Of a stretch of DNA of 64,000 bases, positions 53,784-63,099 are shown one piece after another. This DNA comes from Sphaerisporangium aureirubrum (GTDB lineage: Bacteria > Actinomycetota > Actinomycetes > Streptosporangiales > Streptosporangiaceae). Under the pieces are notes generated by a model. It was not told the DNA's origin and searched no databases. It saw nothing but the letters and a program-made list of their open reading frames with translations. The stretch is from NCBI RefSeq assembly GCF_042658925.1, contig NZ_JBHSRF010000006.1, positions 1 to 64,000 of the forward strand, given 5' to 3'. Position numbers and translations under genes: made by a program. Position 1 is the stretch's first letter. Each line of letters begins with the position of its first letter.

Positions 53784-56597
53784 TCAGGCGGGCGGTGCCA
53801 CCTCGGTCCGCGACCGCACCCCGAGCTTGCGCAGCACGGTCGCCACGTGGCTCTCCACCGTCCGGGTGGACAGGAACAGCACGTCGGCGATCTCCCGGTT
53901 GGTACGGCCGAGCGCGACCAGCCGGGCCACCTCCCGCTCCCGCTGCGACAACACGCTGACGTTCCGCCGCCGGCCTTTCGGTAGCTGGAACCCCACCCCG
54001 ATGTCCCGCAGCGCCCGCCGGCACCGGGCCGCGTCATGGGTCGCGCCGAGCCGGGCGAACCGTTCGGCCAGCTCGGTGAAGCCCGCCGCGGCGCTCCCGT
54101 CCCCGAGCGCGAGCCGGGCCCGCGCCTCGCCCTCCCCGGCCCGCGCCGCCGCGTACGGCTCGGGCAGCCCCGCGTACGTCTCCCTGGCCCTGGCGAAATG
54201 GCCGACGGCGTCGGCGTGCCGCTGCTCGGCGGCGGCGAGCGCCCCCCGGGCGGTGTCCAGCGCGGCGTGCGCGGTGGGGGCCATCCGGTCGGCGATCCCT
54301 TCGGCGTACTCGCCGACCAGCGCGGCCGCGGGCTTCATCCGCCCGGCCCACGCCAGCGCGGTGACCGCGGACGGGATCAGATGGGACCCCCACACCCAGA
54401 CACCCTTGCGGCGCACCCGCGCCACCGCCCGCTGCGCCTCGGCGACGGCGGGGTCCAGGGCGCCGCGCGCCAGGTGCAGGTCGATCATCCCCCCGGCCGC
54501 CGCCGCGACGATCGGGACGTACCGGGCGTCCGGCGCGTCCAGCCCGGCGGCCTGGAACCATCGGTACGCCTCGTCCCACTCGCCGGTCGCCAGTGCGAGC
54601 GATCCCAGCACCAGCCAGATGTCCACCGCGATCAGCGGTGTCTCGGTGGCCAGCTCGCCGAGGGACGCCGCCCGGTCGCGCAGCCCGTCCCACCGGCCGG
54701 TCAGCCAGTCCCGGCGGATCGTCGAGGAGGCCAGCAGGAACGCGGGGTACTGCGCCCCGGTCTCGGTGGCGAGGCGCCGCCCCTCCATGGCGAACTTCTC
54801 CGCCGAGGCGTGCAGCCCGAGGGTGGTGGCCGCGTCGTGCAGGTTGGAGTACGCCCGGGCGACCTCCCTGCGCACGGCGGTGCGCGGGTCGGCCACCGGC
54901 AGCGTGGCGGCCACCGCGAACGCGTCCGGCGAGCCGATCATCATCTCCAGGGACGCCCGGTTGGCCCGGACCGCGGCGGCCAGCGCCGGGTCGTCGGCGG
55001 TGGCGACCAGCGACTCGGCGCGGGCCATCCATTCCTGGTGCATGGACAGCGGGTCGGTGCCCCAGCCGGGCATGGCGAGGCTGGCCCAGCCGCGGGCGGC
55101 CAGCGTCGGCCGGTCGCTCAGCTCGGCGAGCGCGGCCAGGATCTCCGACCGTCCGGCGGCGGTGTCGCCCGCCTGGTTGGACAGCACGACGCCGAGGTTG
55201 AGCCGTACCTCGCCGCGGGCGCCGGGGGACAGGAAGTCGTCGCGCAGCACGTGCCGCAGCAATCGCACCACCCGCTGGTGGGACAGGCCGGTGGCGGCGA
55301 AGCGGCTCAGCATCAGGGCGAGCGGCCCCCGGTGGGTGGCCGGCAGGTCGGCGTCCTCCAGCATGCCCTCGACGACCTCGATGGCGAGGGCCGTGTCGCC
55401 GAGCGTCGCGGCCCGCTGCGCGGCGGCGGTGCCGTGCCGCAGCCAGGCGGCGGTGTCCCCGGCGCGCCGGGCGTGGAAGGCGAGTTGCACCAGCGGCGGC
55501 GAGTCCATCGCCTCCAGCGCGATCATCGCGCGGTCGTGCGCGGAACGGCGGTCGGGGCCGGGGATGGCGTCGTACACCGCCTTCTGGGCCAGGATGTGCC
55601 GGAAGCCGTACCGCCCGTCGGCCTGCTCGTGCAGCACCCCGGCGCGCAGTGCCTCGCCGAGCCCCGCCGGGTCGCCGCCGACGGCGGTGATGAGCTGCTC
55701 GCCCGCCGGGACCCGCAACACCGCCATGGCCTGCACCGCGCCCACCGCCGCGGGGGACAGGCCCGCCATGCGCTCGGCCATCGCCTCACGCAGCAGCAGC
55801 GGCACCCCGGCCCGGTCCAGCGCGTCCGGCCCCTCGGCGTCCGGCAGGGACCGCAGCACCTCCTCGACCACGAACGGGATGCCCGCCGTGCGCTCGTGCA
55901 GCCGGCTGACGAACGAGGACGGCAGGTCGGAGCGATCCAGGAGCGCCCCGGCGAGGCTCCCCACGTCCCCGGCGTCCAGCGGCGCCAGCGGCACCACCAC
56001 GTAGGTGGTGTCCGGCTGGTGCAGGTAGGCACGCCCGAGCGGCGACCGCGCCGCCCCGTGAGTCTCCCGCCGGTACGTGGCGACCACCGCCAGCCCCTCC
56101 GGCGGCCGTCCCGTCAGGAACCGCAGCAGGTCCCGCGTCCCGTCGTCGGCCCAGTGCAGGTCCTCGATGACGAGCACCGCGGGCCCGACCGACGCCAGCA
56201 GCGCCCGGATCGCCCGGAACACCCGGTGCCGTTCGGCCCGCGGATCGTCCAGCGGCTCCGGCGACGGCGGCAAGGCGTGCGCGATCTCCGGCAGATGCCC
56301 TCGCAACGCCCCCGTGACCGGATTCAGCTCCCGTGTCGGCGGCAACCGCCCCTCGACATCCCGCAACGCCTCGAAAACCGGCCCATAAGGAAACGGCTCA
56401 CGAATCGGATGGCAGTACCCGAGCAACACGCCCCGGTCCCCGGACGGAAGCCTCCCCAGCGCCGCCCGGACCAGTCGCGTCTTCCCGATCCCCGCTTCCC
56501 CCTCCACCAGCACCACCGCCGGCGGTCGCGTCACCGCTTCGATCAATGTCCGTAACTCAGCAGCCCGTCCGACCAATGCTGGCGAGGGCACACTCAT
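53784..56597 (-). CDS. Large ATP-binding LuxR regulator (LAL family)
   Basis: A 937-residue regulator. An AAA/ORC-type ATPase has Walker A GEAGIGKT at 33-40 and Walker B-like AVLVIEDLHWAD. A long TPR-like helical middle follows, and a C-terminal LuxR helix-turn-helix (LSQREREVARLVALGRTNRE; STRTVESHVATVLRKL). LAL proteins often activate secondary-metabolite or catabolic genes; its target is unknown, though the convergent protease is next to it. The ATG at 56597 has GGAG six bases upstream; TTG at 56609 is rejected. Confidence 0.88.
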   Translation of the reverse strand: MSVPSPALVGRAAELRTLIEAVTRPPAVVLVEGEAGIGKTRLVRAALGRLPSGDRGVLLGYCHPIREPFPYGPVFEALRDVEGRLPPTRELNPVTGALRGHLPEIAHALPPSPEPLDDPRAERHRVFRAIRALLASVGPAVLVIEDLHWADDGTRDLLRFLTGRPPEGLAVVATYRRETHGAARSPLGRAYLHQPDTTYVVVPLAPLDAGDVGSLAGALLDRSDLPSSFVSRLHERTAGIPFVVEEVLRSLPDAEGPDALDRAGVPLLLREAMAERMAGLSPAAVGAVQAMAVLRVPAGEQLITAVGGDPAGLGEALRAGVLHEQADGRYGFRHILAQKAVYDAIPGPDRRSAHDRAMIALEAMDSPPLVQLAFHARRAGDTAAWLRHGTAAAQRAATLGDTALAIEVVEGMLEDADLPATHRGPLALMLSRFAATGLSHQRVVRLLRHVLRDDFLSPGARGEVRLNLGVVLSNQAGDTAAGRSEILAALAELSDRPTLAARGWASLAMPGWGTDPLSMHQEWMARAESLVATADDPALAAAVRANRASLEMMIGSPDAFAVAATLPVADPRTAVRREVARAYSNLHDAATTLGLHASAEKFAMEGRRLATETGAQYPAFLLASSTIRRDWLTGRWDGLRDRAASLGELATETPLIAVDIWLVLGSLALATGEWDEAYRWFQAAGLDAPDARYVPIVAAAAGGMIDLHLARGALDPAVAEAQRAVARVRRKGVWVWGSHLIPSAVTALAWAGRMKPAAALVGEYAEGIADRMAPTAHAALDTARGALAAAEQRHADAVGHFARARETYAGLPEPYAAARAGEGEARARLALGDGSAAAGFTELAERFARLGATHDAARCRRALRDIGVGFQLPKGRRRNVSVLSQREREVARLVALGRTNREIADVLFLSTRTVESHVATVLRKLGVRSRTEVAPPA

Positions 56598-56635
56598 CCA
56601 CAGCTCCAAAGGAACGGCTAGCTGACCCCCGCTCA

Positions 56636-56664
56636 GTTATCCACCTCCCCCTGCCCACGGTCAA
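56636..56664 (-). promoter_or_regulatory. Predicted promoter of the LAL regulator gene
   Basis: Reading leftwards, TTGACC (56659-56664), 17 bases, then GATAAC (56636-56641), about 40 bases before the start codon. Good sigma-70-like match for this genome. Confidence 0.55.
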
Positions 56665-56843
56665 CCCCTCGCTGTGACAGCTGTGTTACCGATGCTGTAA
56701 AGGTGTTTCCCTTGACAAGGAGACAGAAATGCGTCACCTGCCGGTCCGAATTGCCGAGGTGAAGTATTGACGCCGGTGCCATCGCCGGGCTTTCCGCGCT
56801 ATTCCGGCGTATCCAAAGCCTGGTGAGCAGGGGTGACGAAACG

Positions 56844-57425
56844 TCAGAGTTTGTGGATCTCGTTGAGGTCGATCTCGACGGGGAACGGGACGTCGACCTT
56901 GAAGGCGCCGCGGTGGACGTCGATGATCGTGTACTCGCCGGTCCTGGGGTCGCGCGCGTGGATGTACGCCGTCGGCTCCGCTTCCCGCTCGATGCGCCAG
57001 AAGTGCGGAATGCCGGCCTGGGCGTAGAGCTGGGGCTTGCGTTCGCGGTCGCGGATCTCCGAGTCGGGGCTGACGACCTCGACGGCCAGCAGCACGTCGG
57101 CGGCCTGGTACGCCGTGGTGTCGGGTCCAAGATCGGCGGTGTCGCGGATGACGATGATGTCCGGCTCCGGGCGTTGCCTGCGACCGAGCACCACGCTCAT
57201 CTCCCGCCGTACCCGCACGTCGTCCGGGGCGCTGCTCCGCAAGCCGTGTTCGAGGAGGGACACCATCAGCGGGTGGAAGGAGGCTTGGGGGCTCACGAAC
57301 ACCAAGCTTCCATCCAGCAACTCTGTGTGCGCAGGCAATTGCGGAAAGTGATCGAGGTCATCCGCGGTGAAGCCCCCTGCCGGGGGGATCAGCCACTCGG
57401 GAAGCTGGGAATCGCTGTCTGTCAT
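56844..57425 (-). CDS. Uma2 family (DUF820) nuclease-fold protein
   Basis: A 193-residue protein with a PD-(D/E)XK fold typical of Uma2. Key positions are PEPDIIVIRD (Asp), LLAVEVVSPDS (Glu) and RERKPQLYAQAGIPHFWRI (Lys). Such proteins are abundant in actinobacteria and cyanobacteria; their biological role is unsettled. ATG at 57425 has GGAG seven bases upstream, better than the upstream ATG at 57452. Confidence 0.85.
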   Translation of the reverse strand: MTDSDSQLPEWLIPPAGGFTADDLDHFPQLPAHTELLDGSLVFVSPQASFHPLMVSLLEHGLRSSAPDDVRVRREMSVVLGRRQRPEPDIIVIRDTADLGPDTTAYQAADVLLAVEVVSPDSEIRDRERKPQLYAQAGIPHFWRIEREAEPTAYIHARDPRTGEYTIIDVHRGAFKVDVPFPVEIDLNEIHKL

Positions 57426-57566
57426 GGCGTCGCTCCGAACCAAGACCGTCATGCGCTCACAGTAGCAACCGCCTGCCGCGCTCACCGGCCGATTGTCCCG
57501 CTCCGGAGCCGATCGGACACGCGGTGTGTCGTCGTCAGGGCGCGCGGGCGTGGTCGCGGGCGGGGG

Positions 57567-58214
57567 TCACGAGGCGCGGCGGCCTGCTGTCTGTGGAGGG
57601 GACTCCCCGGGGCCCGAGGTGCGTTGCGGGGGTACCACGGGGGTGGGGCGGACCAGGCCCAGGGCGACGACCTCGTTGGCGAGACGGGTGCGGCGGTTGA
57701 TGCCCTCCGGGATGCGGAACTTCTGGTAGAGGCGGAGCAGGTGTTGTTTCACGGCTGCTTCCGTCACCACCAGGTCGTCGGCGATCTCGCGGGCCGTCGC
57801 GGGGGCGACGAACGCCTCGTCGGACAGGGCTGGGCGGCACAGGGAGGTCAGGACGTCGACCTCTCTTCTGGTCAGCTCGGGAGCGGCGGCGCGGCGCAGC
57901 TCCACCTCGGGTGTGAAGTCCTCCCGAGGGACGCCGCCGACCCGGCACCGCGCGGCACCGAAGCTCACGACGTCGCCGTCGTCCAGGACTCTCCGGGCGA
58001 TCGGCCTGCCGTTCACCCGGGTGCCGTTGCGCGACAGCCCTAGGTCGACGACATATAGGTATGGTCCGCGACGGACGAACTCGGCGTGCAGACGAGACAC
58101 GCTGGGATCGGCCAGCCTGACGTCCACTCCCCGGCCCCGGCCGATCGTGGTGATCTCCGGGCGCAAGGGGATGACCTCGCCGGTCTCCTCGACGCGTATG
58201 AACGGCCCCTCCAC
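57567..58214 (-). CDS. FHA-domain protein with C-terminal HTH
   Basis: A 215-residue regulator. Residues about 20-95 form an FHA phosphothreonine-binding domain (TIGRGRGVDVRLADPSVSRL; GLSRNGTRVNG). The second half, ELTRREVDVLTSLCRP, then ATAREIADDLVVTEAAVKQHLLRL, reads as a LuxR-like helix-turn-helix. It may link Ser/Thr kinase signalling to transcription, possibly of the divergent citrate synthase gene 182 bases away; that target is inference. Confidence 0.83.
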   Translation of the reverse strand: MEGPFIRVEETGEVIPLRPEITTIGRGRGVDVRLADPSVSRLHAEFVRRGPYLYVVDLGLSRNGTRVNGRPIARRVLDDGDVVSFGAARCRVGGVPREDFTPEVELRRAAAPELTRREVDVLTSLCRPALSDEAFVAPATAREIADDLVVTEAAVKQHLLRLYQKFRIPEGINRRTRLANEVVALGLVRPTPVVPPQRTSGPGESPPQTAGRRAS

Positions 58215-58396
58215 GGCAGTTCCTCCCCAGGTAGCCCGCCGTTACTTCCGCTACAGCTCCGGCTTACCCAAACGAGGGGTACGGGAATCTCCTTTGCCAT
58301 AACGAGAATCACTGCAGAAATTGGTCTGGACCTCTGCGGACGGTTTTGCCTGCTCACAGGTAGACTTCCACCGAAGATAAGCGGAGGAAACAACAC

Positions 58397-59518
58397 ATGG
58401 CGGACAACCCCACCAAAGGGCTCGCCGATGTCGTCGCCGCGTCAACAGCGCTCAGCGACATCGACGGCCGAGCAGGTCGCCTCTTCTACCGCGGCTACGA
58501 CATCCACGACCTAGCCGGCCGCACCGGCTTCGAAGAGACCGCGCACCTGCTCCAGCACGGCACCCTCCCCACGCGACGACAGCTCGCCGAGTACGGGGCG
58601 GAACTCGTCCGAGGCCGCACCCTGGGCGCGCTGGTCGAGGCCAACATCGACGAGATCGCGGAGAAGCAGGCCCCGATGGAGGCCCTGCGCAGCATGGTCT
58701 CGCTGGCAGGCGCGGAGGATCCGGACAAGGATTCCACCGAGATCGACGCCAACCGCCGAAAAGCGGCCAGGCTGACCGCGCAGCAACCCGTGCTCGTCGC
58801 GCGGTTCCACGCCGCCCGCACCGGCGCCACCCCGCGCGAGCCGGACCCCGAGCTGAGCATCGCGGCGAACTTCCTGCTCCAGATCACCGGCCGCGTCCCC
58901 GGTCAGCGCGAGGTCGACATCTTCGACGCCTGCCTGACCCTGCACGCCGACCACACCATGAACGCCTCCACGTTCGCGGCCCGGGTGTGCGCGGCGACGC
59001 TGTCGGACATGCACTCGGCCATCGTCGCGGCGATCGGCACCCTCAAGGGCCCCCTGCACGGCGGCGCGAACGAGCAGGTCATGCGCACCCTGGAGAGCAT
59101 CCCGTCCGACGGGGTGGCCCAGGCCGTCCGCGACAAGCTGGCCGCGGGTGAAAAGATCATGGGCTTCGGCCACCGGGTCTACAAGACCGAGGACCCGCGC
59201 GCGACCCACCTGCGCAAGATGTCCAGGGAACTGGCCGAAGCGTCCGGAGACGACACCTACTATCGGATGTCGAAGGAGATGGAGGAGGTCGTTCTGGCGG
59301 AGAAGGGTCTCTACCCGAACGTCGACTTCTACGCCGCGACGGTCTACCACTACCTTGGCATTCCGACGGATCTGTTCACTCCGGTCTTCTCGGTCAGCAG
59401 GATGGCCGGCTGGACCGCGCACGTGATCGAGCAGCACGCCGACAACCGGCTGATCCGTCCCGACAGCGAATACATCGGGGAGCGCGATCAGAAGTGGACG
59501 CCGATTGACGAGCGGTAG
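58397..59518 (+). CDS. citA: Citrate synthase 2
   Basis: A 373-residue type II-short citrate synthase that condenses oxaloacetate with acetyl-CoA. The catalytic set is His221 (LHGGANEQ), His259 (GFGHRVYK) and Asp310 (NVDFYAA). A ribosome site, GCGGAGG, precedes the ATG by eight bases. It overlaps the DUF3017 gene by 14 bases. A methylcitrate synthase role is possible on homology grounds, but no methylcitrate genes are adjacent. Confidence 0.93.
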   Translation: MADNPTKGLADVVAASTALSDIDGRAGRLFYRGYDIHDLAGRTGFEETAHLLQHGTLPTRRQLAEYGAELVRGRTLGALVEANIDEIAEKQAPMEALRSMVSLAGAEDPDKDSTEIDANRRKAARLTAQQPVLVARFHAARTGATPREPDPELSIAANFLLQITGRVPGQREVDIFDACLTLHADHTMNASTFAARVCAATLSDMHSAIVAAIGTLKGPLHGGANEQVMRTLESIPSDGVAQAVRDKLAAGEKIMGFGHRVYKTEDPRATHLRKMSRELAEASGDDTYYRMSKEMEEVVLAEKGLYPNVDFYAATVYHYLGIPTDLFTPVFSVSRMAGWTAHVIEQHADNRLIRPDSEYIGERDQKWTPIDER

Positions 59519-59783
59519 GGCGTGGGGACCGTACTTCCTGGTACTCGGAGGTGCGGTCGCCGGCCTCGGGCTGATCGCGCTGGGCCTGTCCGCATGGGCG
59601 GGCTCCATGATCGTGGCCTTCGCGGTGCTGGCGGGTGCCGCGCTCCGGGTGATCCTTCCGGATCGCCCGGAGAGCCTGCTCACCGTCCGGCGCAGGGGCA
59701 CGGATCTCGTCACTTACGGGCTTCTGGGCGTCGTGATGGCGCTGGTCGCCGTCAGCTTGACCGTGCCGCGGATCTTTGGGTAG
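59505..59783 (+). CDS. DUF3017 small membrane protein
   Basis: A 92-residue protein with three hydrophobic segments and the central AALRVILPDRPESLLTVRRRGTDLVTYGLLG, typical of DUF3017. In many actinobacteria it follows folD; here it follows citA. The TTG start lies inside the citA 3' end, so translation is probably coupled. Function unknown. Confidence 0.8.
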   Translation: MTSGRAWGPYFLVLGGAVAGLGLIALGLSAWAGSMIVAFAVLAGAALRVILPDRPESLLTVRRRGTDLVTYGLLGVVMALVAVSLTVPRIFG

Positions 59784-59876
59784 CGAAAGGTCGGATATAG
59801 CCATCCGATAGCCTCAATCGCCACCGATTTCCGCAAGAAGGACTGTTTTGCTCTGTTGTGAAGGGGAACCCCAAGC

Positions 59877-61094
59877 ATGCCCAAGATCAAGGTAGCGGGT
59901 CCTGTCGTCGAACTCGACGGCGACGAGATGACCCGGATCATCTGGAAGTTCATCAAGGACCAGTTGATCCTGCCCTACCTCGACGTCGACCTGAAGTACT
60001 ACGACCTCGGGATCGAGCACCGTGACGCCACCGACGACCAGGTGACGGTCGACGCCGCCAACGCCATCAAGCAGTACGGCGTCGGGGTGAAATGCGCCAC
60101 GATCACCCCCGACGAGGCGCGGGTGGAGGAGTTCGGTCTCAAGAAGATGTGGCGGTCGCCCAACGGCACGATCCGCAACATCCTCGGCGGCGTGGTCTTC
60201 CGTGAGCCGATCATCATGTCCAACGTGCCGCGGCTGGTGCCCGGCTGGACCAAGCCCATCGTGATCGGCCGTCACGCGTTCGGCGACCAGTACCGCGCCA
60301 CGGACCTCAAGATCCCGGGCGAGGGCACGCTGACCCTGACCTTCACCCCCAAGGACGGCTCGGCCCCCATCGAGGTGGACGTCTTCGACTTCCCCGGCAG
60401 CGGCGTCGCCCTGGCGATGTACAACCTGGACGAGTCGATCCGCGACTTCGCGCGGGCCTCCATGCGGTACGGCCTGGACCGCAAGTACCCGGTGTACCTC
60501 TCGACGAAGAACACCATCCTCAAGGCCTACGACGGCCGCTTCAAGGACATCTTCGCCGAGGTGTTCGAGAGCGAGTTCAAGGCCGACTTCGAGGCCGCCG
60601 GCATCACCTACGAGCACCGCCTGATCGACGACATGGTCGCCCAGGCGATGAAGTGGGAGGGCGGCTACGTCTGGGCCTGCAAGAACTACGACGGCGACGT
60701 CCAGTCCGACACCGTGGCCCAGGGCTTCGGCTCCCTCGGCCTGATGACCTCGGTGCTCATGTCGCCCGACGGCCGCACGGTCGAGGCCGAGGCCGCGCAC
60801 GGCACGGTCACCCGCCACTACCGCCAGCACCAGCAGGGCAAGCCCACCTCCACCAACCCGATCGCCTCGATCTTCGCGTGGACCCGCGGCCTCGCCCACC
60901 GCGGCAAGCTGGACGGCCAGCCCGAGGTGACGGCCTTCGCCGACACCCTGGAGAAGGTCTGCGTCGAGACGGTCGAGTCCGGCCAGATGACCAAGGACCT
61001 CGCCCTGATCGTCGGCGGCGACGCCGAGTGGCTGACCACCCAGGACTTCCTCGCCGCCCTGGACGAGAACCTGAAGAAGAAGATGTCCGCCTAG
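59877..61094 (+). CDS. icd: Isocitrate dehydrogenase (NADP-dependent)
   Basis: A 405-residue dimeric-type enzyme converting isocitrate to 2-oxoglutarate. Features are VELDGDEMTRIIWKFIKDQL at the start, the substrate-binding SPNGTIRNIL, the YDGRFKDIFAEVFE region, LIDDMVAQAMKWEGGYVWA and EAAHGTVTRHYR near the NADP site. Its 3' end and terminator adjoin the mobile element. Confidence 0.97.
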   Translation: MPKIKVAGPVVELDGDEMTRIIWKFIKDQLILPYLDVDLKYYDLGIEHRDATDDQVTVDAANAIKQYGVGVKCATITPDEARVEEFGLKKMWRSPNGTIRNILGGVVFREPIIMSNVPRLVPGWTKPIVIGRHAFGDQYRATDLKIPGEGTLTLTFTPKDGSAPIEVDVFDFPGSGVALAMYNLDESIRDFARASMRYGLDRKYPVYLSTKNTILKAYDGRFKDIFAEVFESEFKADFEAAGITYEHRLIDDMVAQAMKWEGGYVWACKNYDGDVQSDTVAQGFGSLGLMTSVLMSPDGRTVEAEAAHGTVTRHYRQHQQGKPTSTNPIASIFAWTRGLAHRGKLDGQPEVTAFADTLEKVCVETVESGQMTKDLALIVGGDAEWLTTQDFLAALDENLKKKMSA

Positions 61095-61100
61095 ACGATC

Positions 61101-61140
61101 CTGGCCTCTACCTGCGGCATCGCCGTCAGGTAGAGGCCAG
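61101..61140. terminator. Terminator between icd and the integrase gene
   Basis: A 14-bp perfect inverted repeat (CTGGCCTCTACCTG and its complement) with a 12-base loop that can itself pair CGGC with GCCG. Seven bases past the icd stop; it can serve both convergent genes and is a candidate core for the element's attachment site. Confidence 0.7.
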
Positions 61141-61168
61141 ATTGTCTCTCTGGGCCGTCTGCGGGCCG

Positions 61169-62404
61169 TCAGGTCTCCTGTACGGCCCCGAACACGGCCG
61201 CGACGGCCTTCCGCGTGCGCTCCTGACTGTTCGGCATGAGATGGGTGTAGGTGCGCAGGGTGAACCCCGGGTCATGGTGCCCGAGATACTCGCTCACCGC
61301 CTTGATGTTCTCGCCGGCGTCCAGGAGGACCGACGCGAAGAAGTGGCGAAGCGCGTGCATCCCGTGTTCCCGCGCGGCGGCGTGTGGCTCCCCGCGTCTG
61401 CGCTCTGGGATGACCACGGCTGATACGAGTGCGGTTTTCCAGTGGACGTTGTTGAAGCTCGGACGCCGAACCACGTCGCCGCCCTCCTGCGTGAAGATCA
61501 GGCGTTTGGTGACCAGCGGCCCCTTCGGCGTCCCCCAGGGAAGAGTGATCTCCACCGGAGGGAAGCGCTTCATGTGTGCCTGGATCGCGTCTGCGACAGG
61601 TCCCGAGAGGGGAACATCGCGGAGCTTGCCTCCCTTGGGAGGGGCGAAGACCAGCCTGTATTCGCTGTACTTGAGCTGCTGAACGACATGCAGCATCTCC
61701 GACGCGAAATCGAGCTCATCGACGTCCACGGCGAAGATTTCGCCCTGACGTAGACCGCACCCGGCCCCGAGGTCCACCATGGCCTGAAATCGCTCATGGA
61801 GCGCCGCACGGACCGCGAAAACCCGCGTGGCAGGCCACGCCACGACGCGCTTCGTCTCAACGGTTGGGGCTTTCACCGATCGAGCCGAGCACGGGTTCCG
61901 GGCTAGATGGCCATCGTCCACGGCGGCGTTCAGTACGGCGCGCACGTTCGCGTAGATGGTCTTGGCGTATGACCCACGGACGCCGTTCTCTTCGAGATGC
62001 GTCACCCATGCCCGGATGTGTCCGGGCTGGAACGACCCGAGGGGCCGGAGGCCGATGTATGGGAAGGCGTGAAGGCGTAGCTGCGACCCCATCGACGCCC
62101 GCGTGTTCGGGTCTCCGCCCCGCTCCGCAAGGAACTTCTCGGCGAACTGACGAAAGGTCACCCTGGCTGCTCGGGGGTCGATGTAATGCCCACGGGACAT
62201 GTCAGCGGCAACCCCCGCAAGCCATTCCTCAGCTTGACGCTTCTGCCGGTCCGGGAAGGACTGACTTCTCTCGGTGCCGTCCGGCCCGACCCAACGGGCG
62301 CGGTAGCGCATGCCCTTCCCGGACCTGTCGGTGCGCACACGCTTGGGCTTGCCGTCTGCTCCGGTCTCGGTCTTGTACCAACGGTCTTGAATGTGGCCAG
62401 CCAT
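61169..62404 (-). CDS. Tyrosine site-specific integrase
   Basis: A 411-residue recombinase. SAM-like N-terminal core-binding domain (TFRQFAEKFLAERGGDPNTR), then the catalytic domain with Arg219 (GCGLRQGE), HALRH at 350-354, LGHHD and the nucleophile Tyr386 (TLRTYTHL). Such integrases insert and excise actinobacterial integrative conjugative elements and prophages. The gene abuts the excisionase-like gene: the ATG starts directly after its stop. Confidence 0.95.
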   Translation of the reverse strand: MAGHIQDRWYKTETGADGKPKRVRTDRSGKGMRYRARWVGPDGTERSQSFPDRQKRQAEEWLAGVAADMSRGHYIDPRAARVTFRQFAEKFLAERGGDPNTRASMGSQLRLHAFPYIGLRPLGSFQPGHIRAWVTHLEENGVRGSYAKTIYANVRAVLNAAVDDGHLARNPCSARSVKAPTVETKRVVAWPATRVFAVRAALHERFQAMVDLGAGCGLRQGEIFAVDVDELDFASEMLHVVQQLKYSEYRLVFAPPKGGKLRDVPLSGPVADAIQAHMKRFPPVEITLPWGTPKGPLVTKRLIFTQEGGDVVRRPSFNNVHWKTALVSAVVIPERRRGEPHAAAREHGMHALRHFFASVLLDAGENIKAVSEYLGHHDPGFTLRTYTHLMPNSQERTRKAVAAVFGAVQET

Positions 62405-62656
62405 TCAAGCGGCTCCGCTGTCTTGGGTCTGCTCAGCAACCCATGCGAGAACCACCGCGAGGTCGTAGCGTAGGTGGCGACCAACCCTGAAGCCCGGCGG
62501 GCCGGTGCGCTTACGCCGCCACTGGTAGACGGTCTCTAAAGGAACGCTAAAGATGTCGGCAAGCTGCTCGGGCGTGAGGAAGGTGGGCGGTGTGGGGGCG
62601 CTTGCAGTCGGCACCGCGCGAAGGGCGCCGGCGGCGCGCATACGTCGTTCGGTCAT
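62405..62656 (-). CDS. Excisionase-like helix-turn-helix protein
   Basis: An 83-residue protein with a MerR/HTH_17-type domain: FLTPEQLADIFSVPLETVYQWRRKRTGPPGFRVGRHLRYDLAVVLAW. Such proteins next to an integrase act as the recombination directionality factor. ATG at 62656 overlaps the upstream gene's stop by ATGA; the longer frame to 62806 is antisense-like and rejected. Confidence 0.88.
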   Translation of the reverse strand: MTERRMRAAGALRAVPTASAPTPPTFLTPEQLADIFSVPLETVYQWRRKRTGPPGFRVGRHLRYDLAVVLAWVAEQTQDSGAA

Positions 62657-63099
62657 CGGGCCCCTCCGAAGCGGTAGCGGACGACCGGCCGTCCGGCGTG
62701 GTCGATGGTGTGGGGATGGCAGGCGCCTACGCGGGTGAGGTCGTTGAGGGCAGTCGTGACCGTGTCCGGGGACACCTTCACGCCGTAGTGGGCGAACATG
62801 TCGCACAGTTCGGTGTGGCTGAGCCCTCGGTCGGCTGCGATCTTCAGGGCATCGAGGATGGTGATGCGGATCTGATCGGGACTAGGCGGGGCGTCGTCCT
62901 CGCTGATGGCCAACGAGTCGAGCCAGCGGGCGTAGCTAAGGACGCTGATGCGAACCTGGCCGTCCGGCCAGATAACCCCCGCAGGGGTTTCGCCAGCGGC
63001 TTCCCACTCCTGCCAATCGGACAGCAGAACCTGAAGGTCAGTGAGGATTTCCGGAATCGTGAGCCACTCGAATGGATCGCGATCGGGTACGGAGAACAT
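62653..63099 (-). CDS. Mobile-element protein of unknown function
   Basis: A 148-residue acidic protein. The N-terminal half (FEWLTIPEILTDLQVLLSDWQEWEAAG) is unlike any family I recognise. The C-terminal half (ALKIAADRGLSHTELCDMFA, then VSPDTVTTALNDLTRVG) reads as a winged helix, suggesting DNA binding. It sits between a 40-residue peptide gene and the excisionase gene, overlapping both. Confidence 0.7.
   Translation of the reverse strand: MFSVPDRDPFEWLTIPEILTDLQVLLSDWQEWEAAGETPAGVIWPDGQVRISVLSYARWLDSLAISEDDAPPSPDQIRITILDALKIAADRGLSHTELCDMFAHYGVKVSPDTVTTALNDLTRVGACHPHTIDHAGRPVVRYRFGGAR

Noticed and set aside
54036..56555. Plus-strand frame over the LAL regulator gene
   Set aside because: Pro/Arg/Gln-rich shadow without a ribosome site or domain.
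61095..61168. tRNA gene as attachment site
   Set aside because: No tRNA arms or CCA-like end can be formed; the only structure is the 14-bp hairpin.
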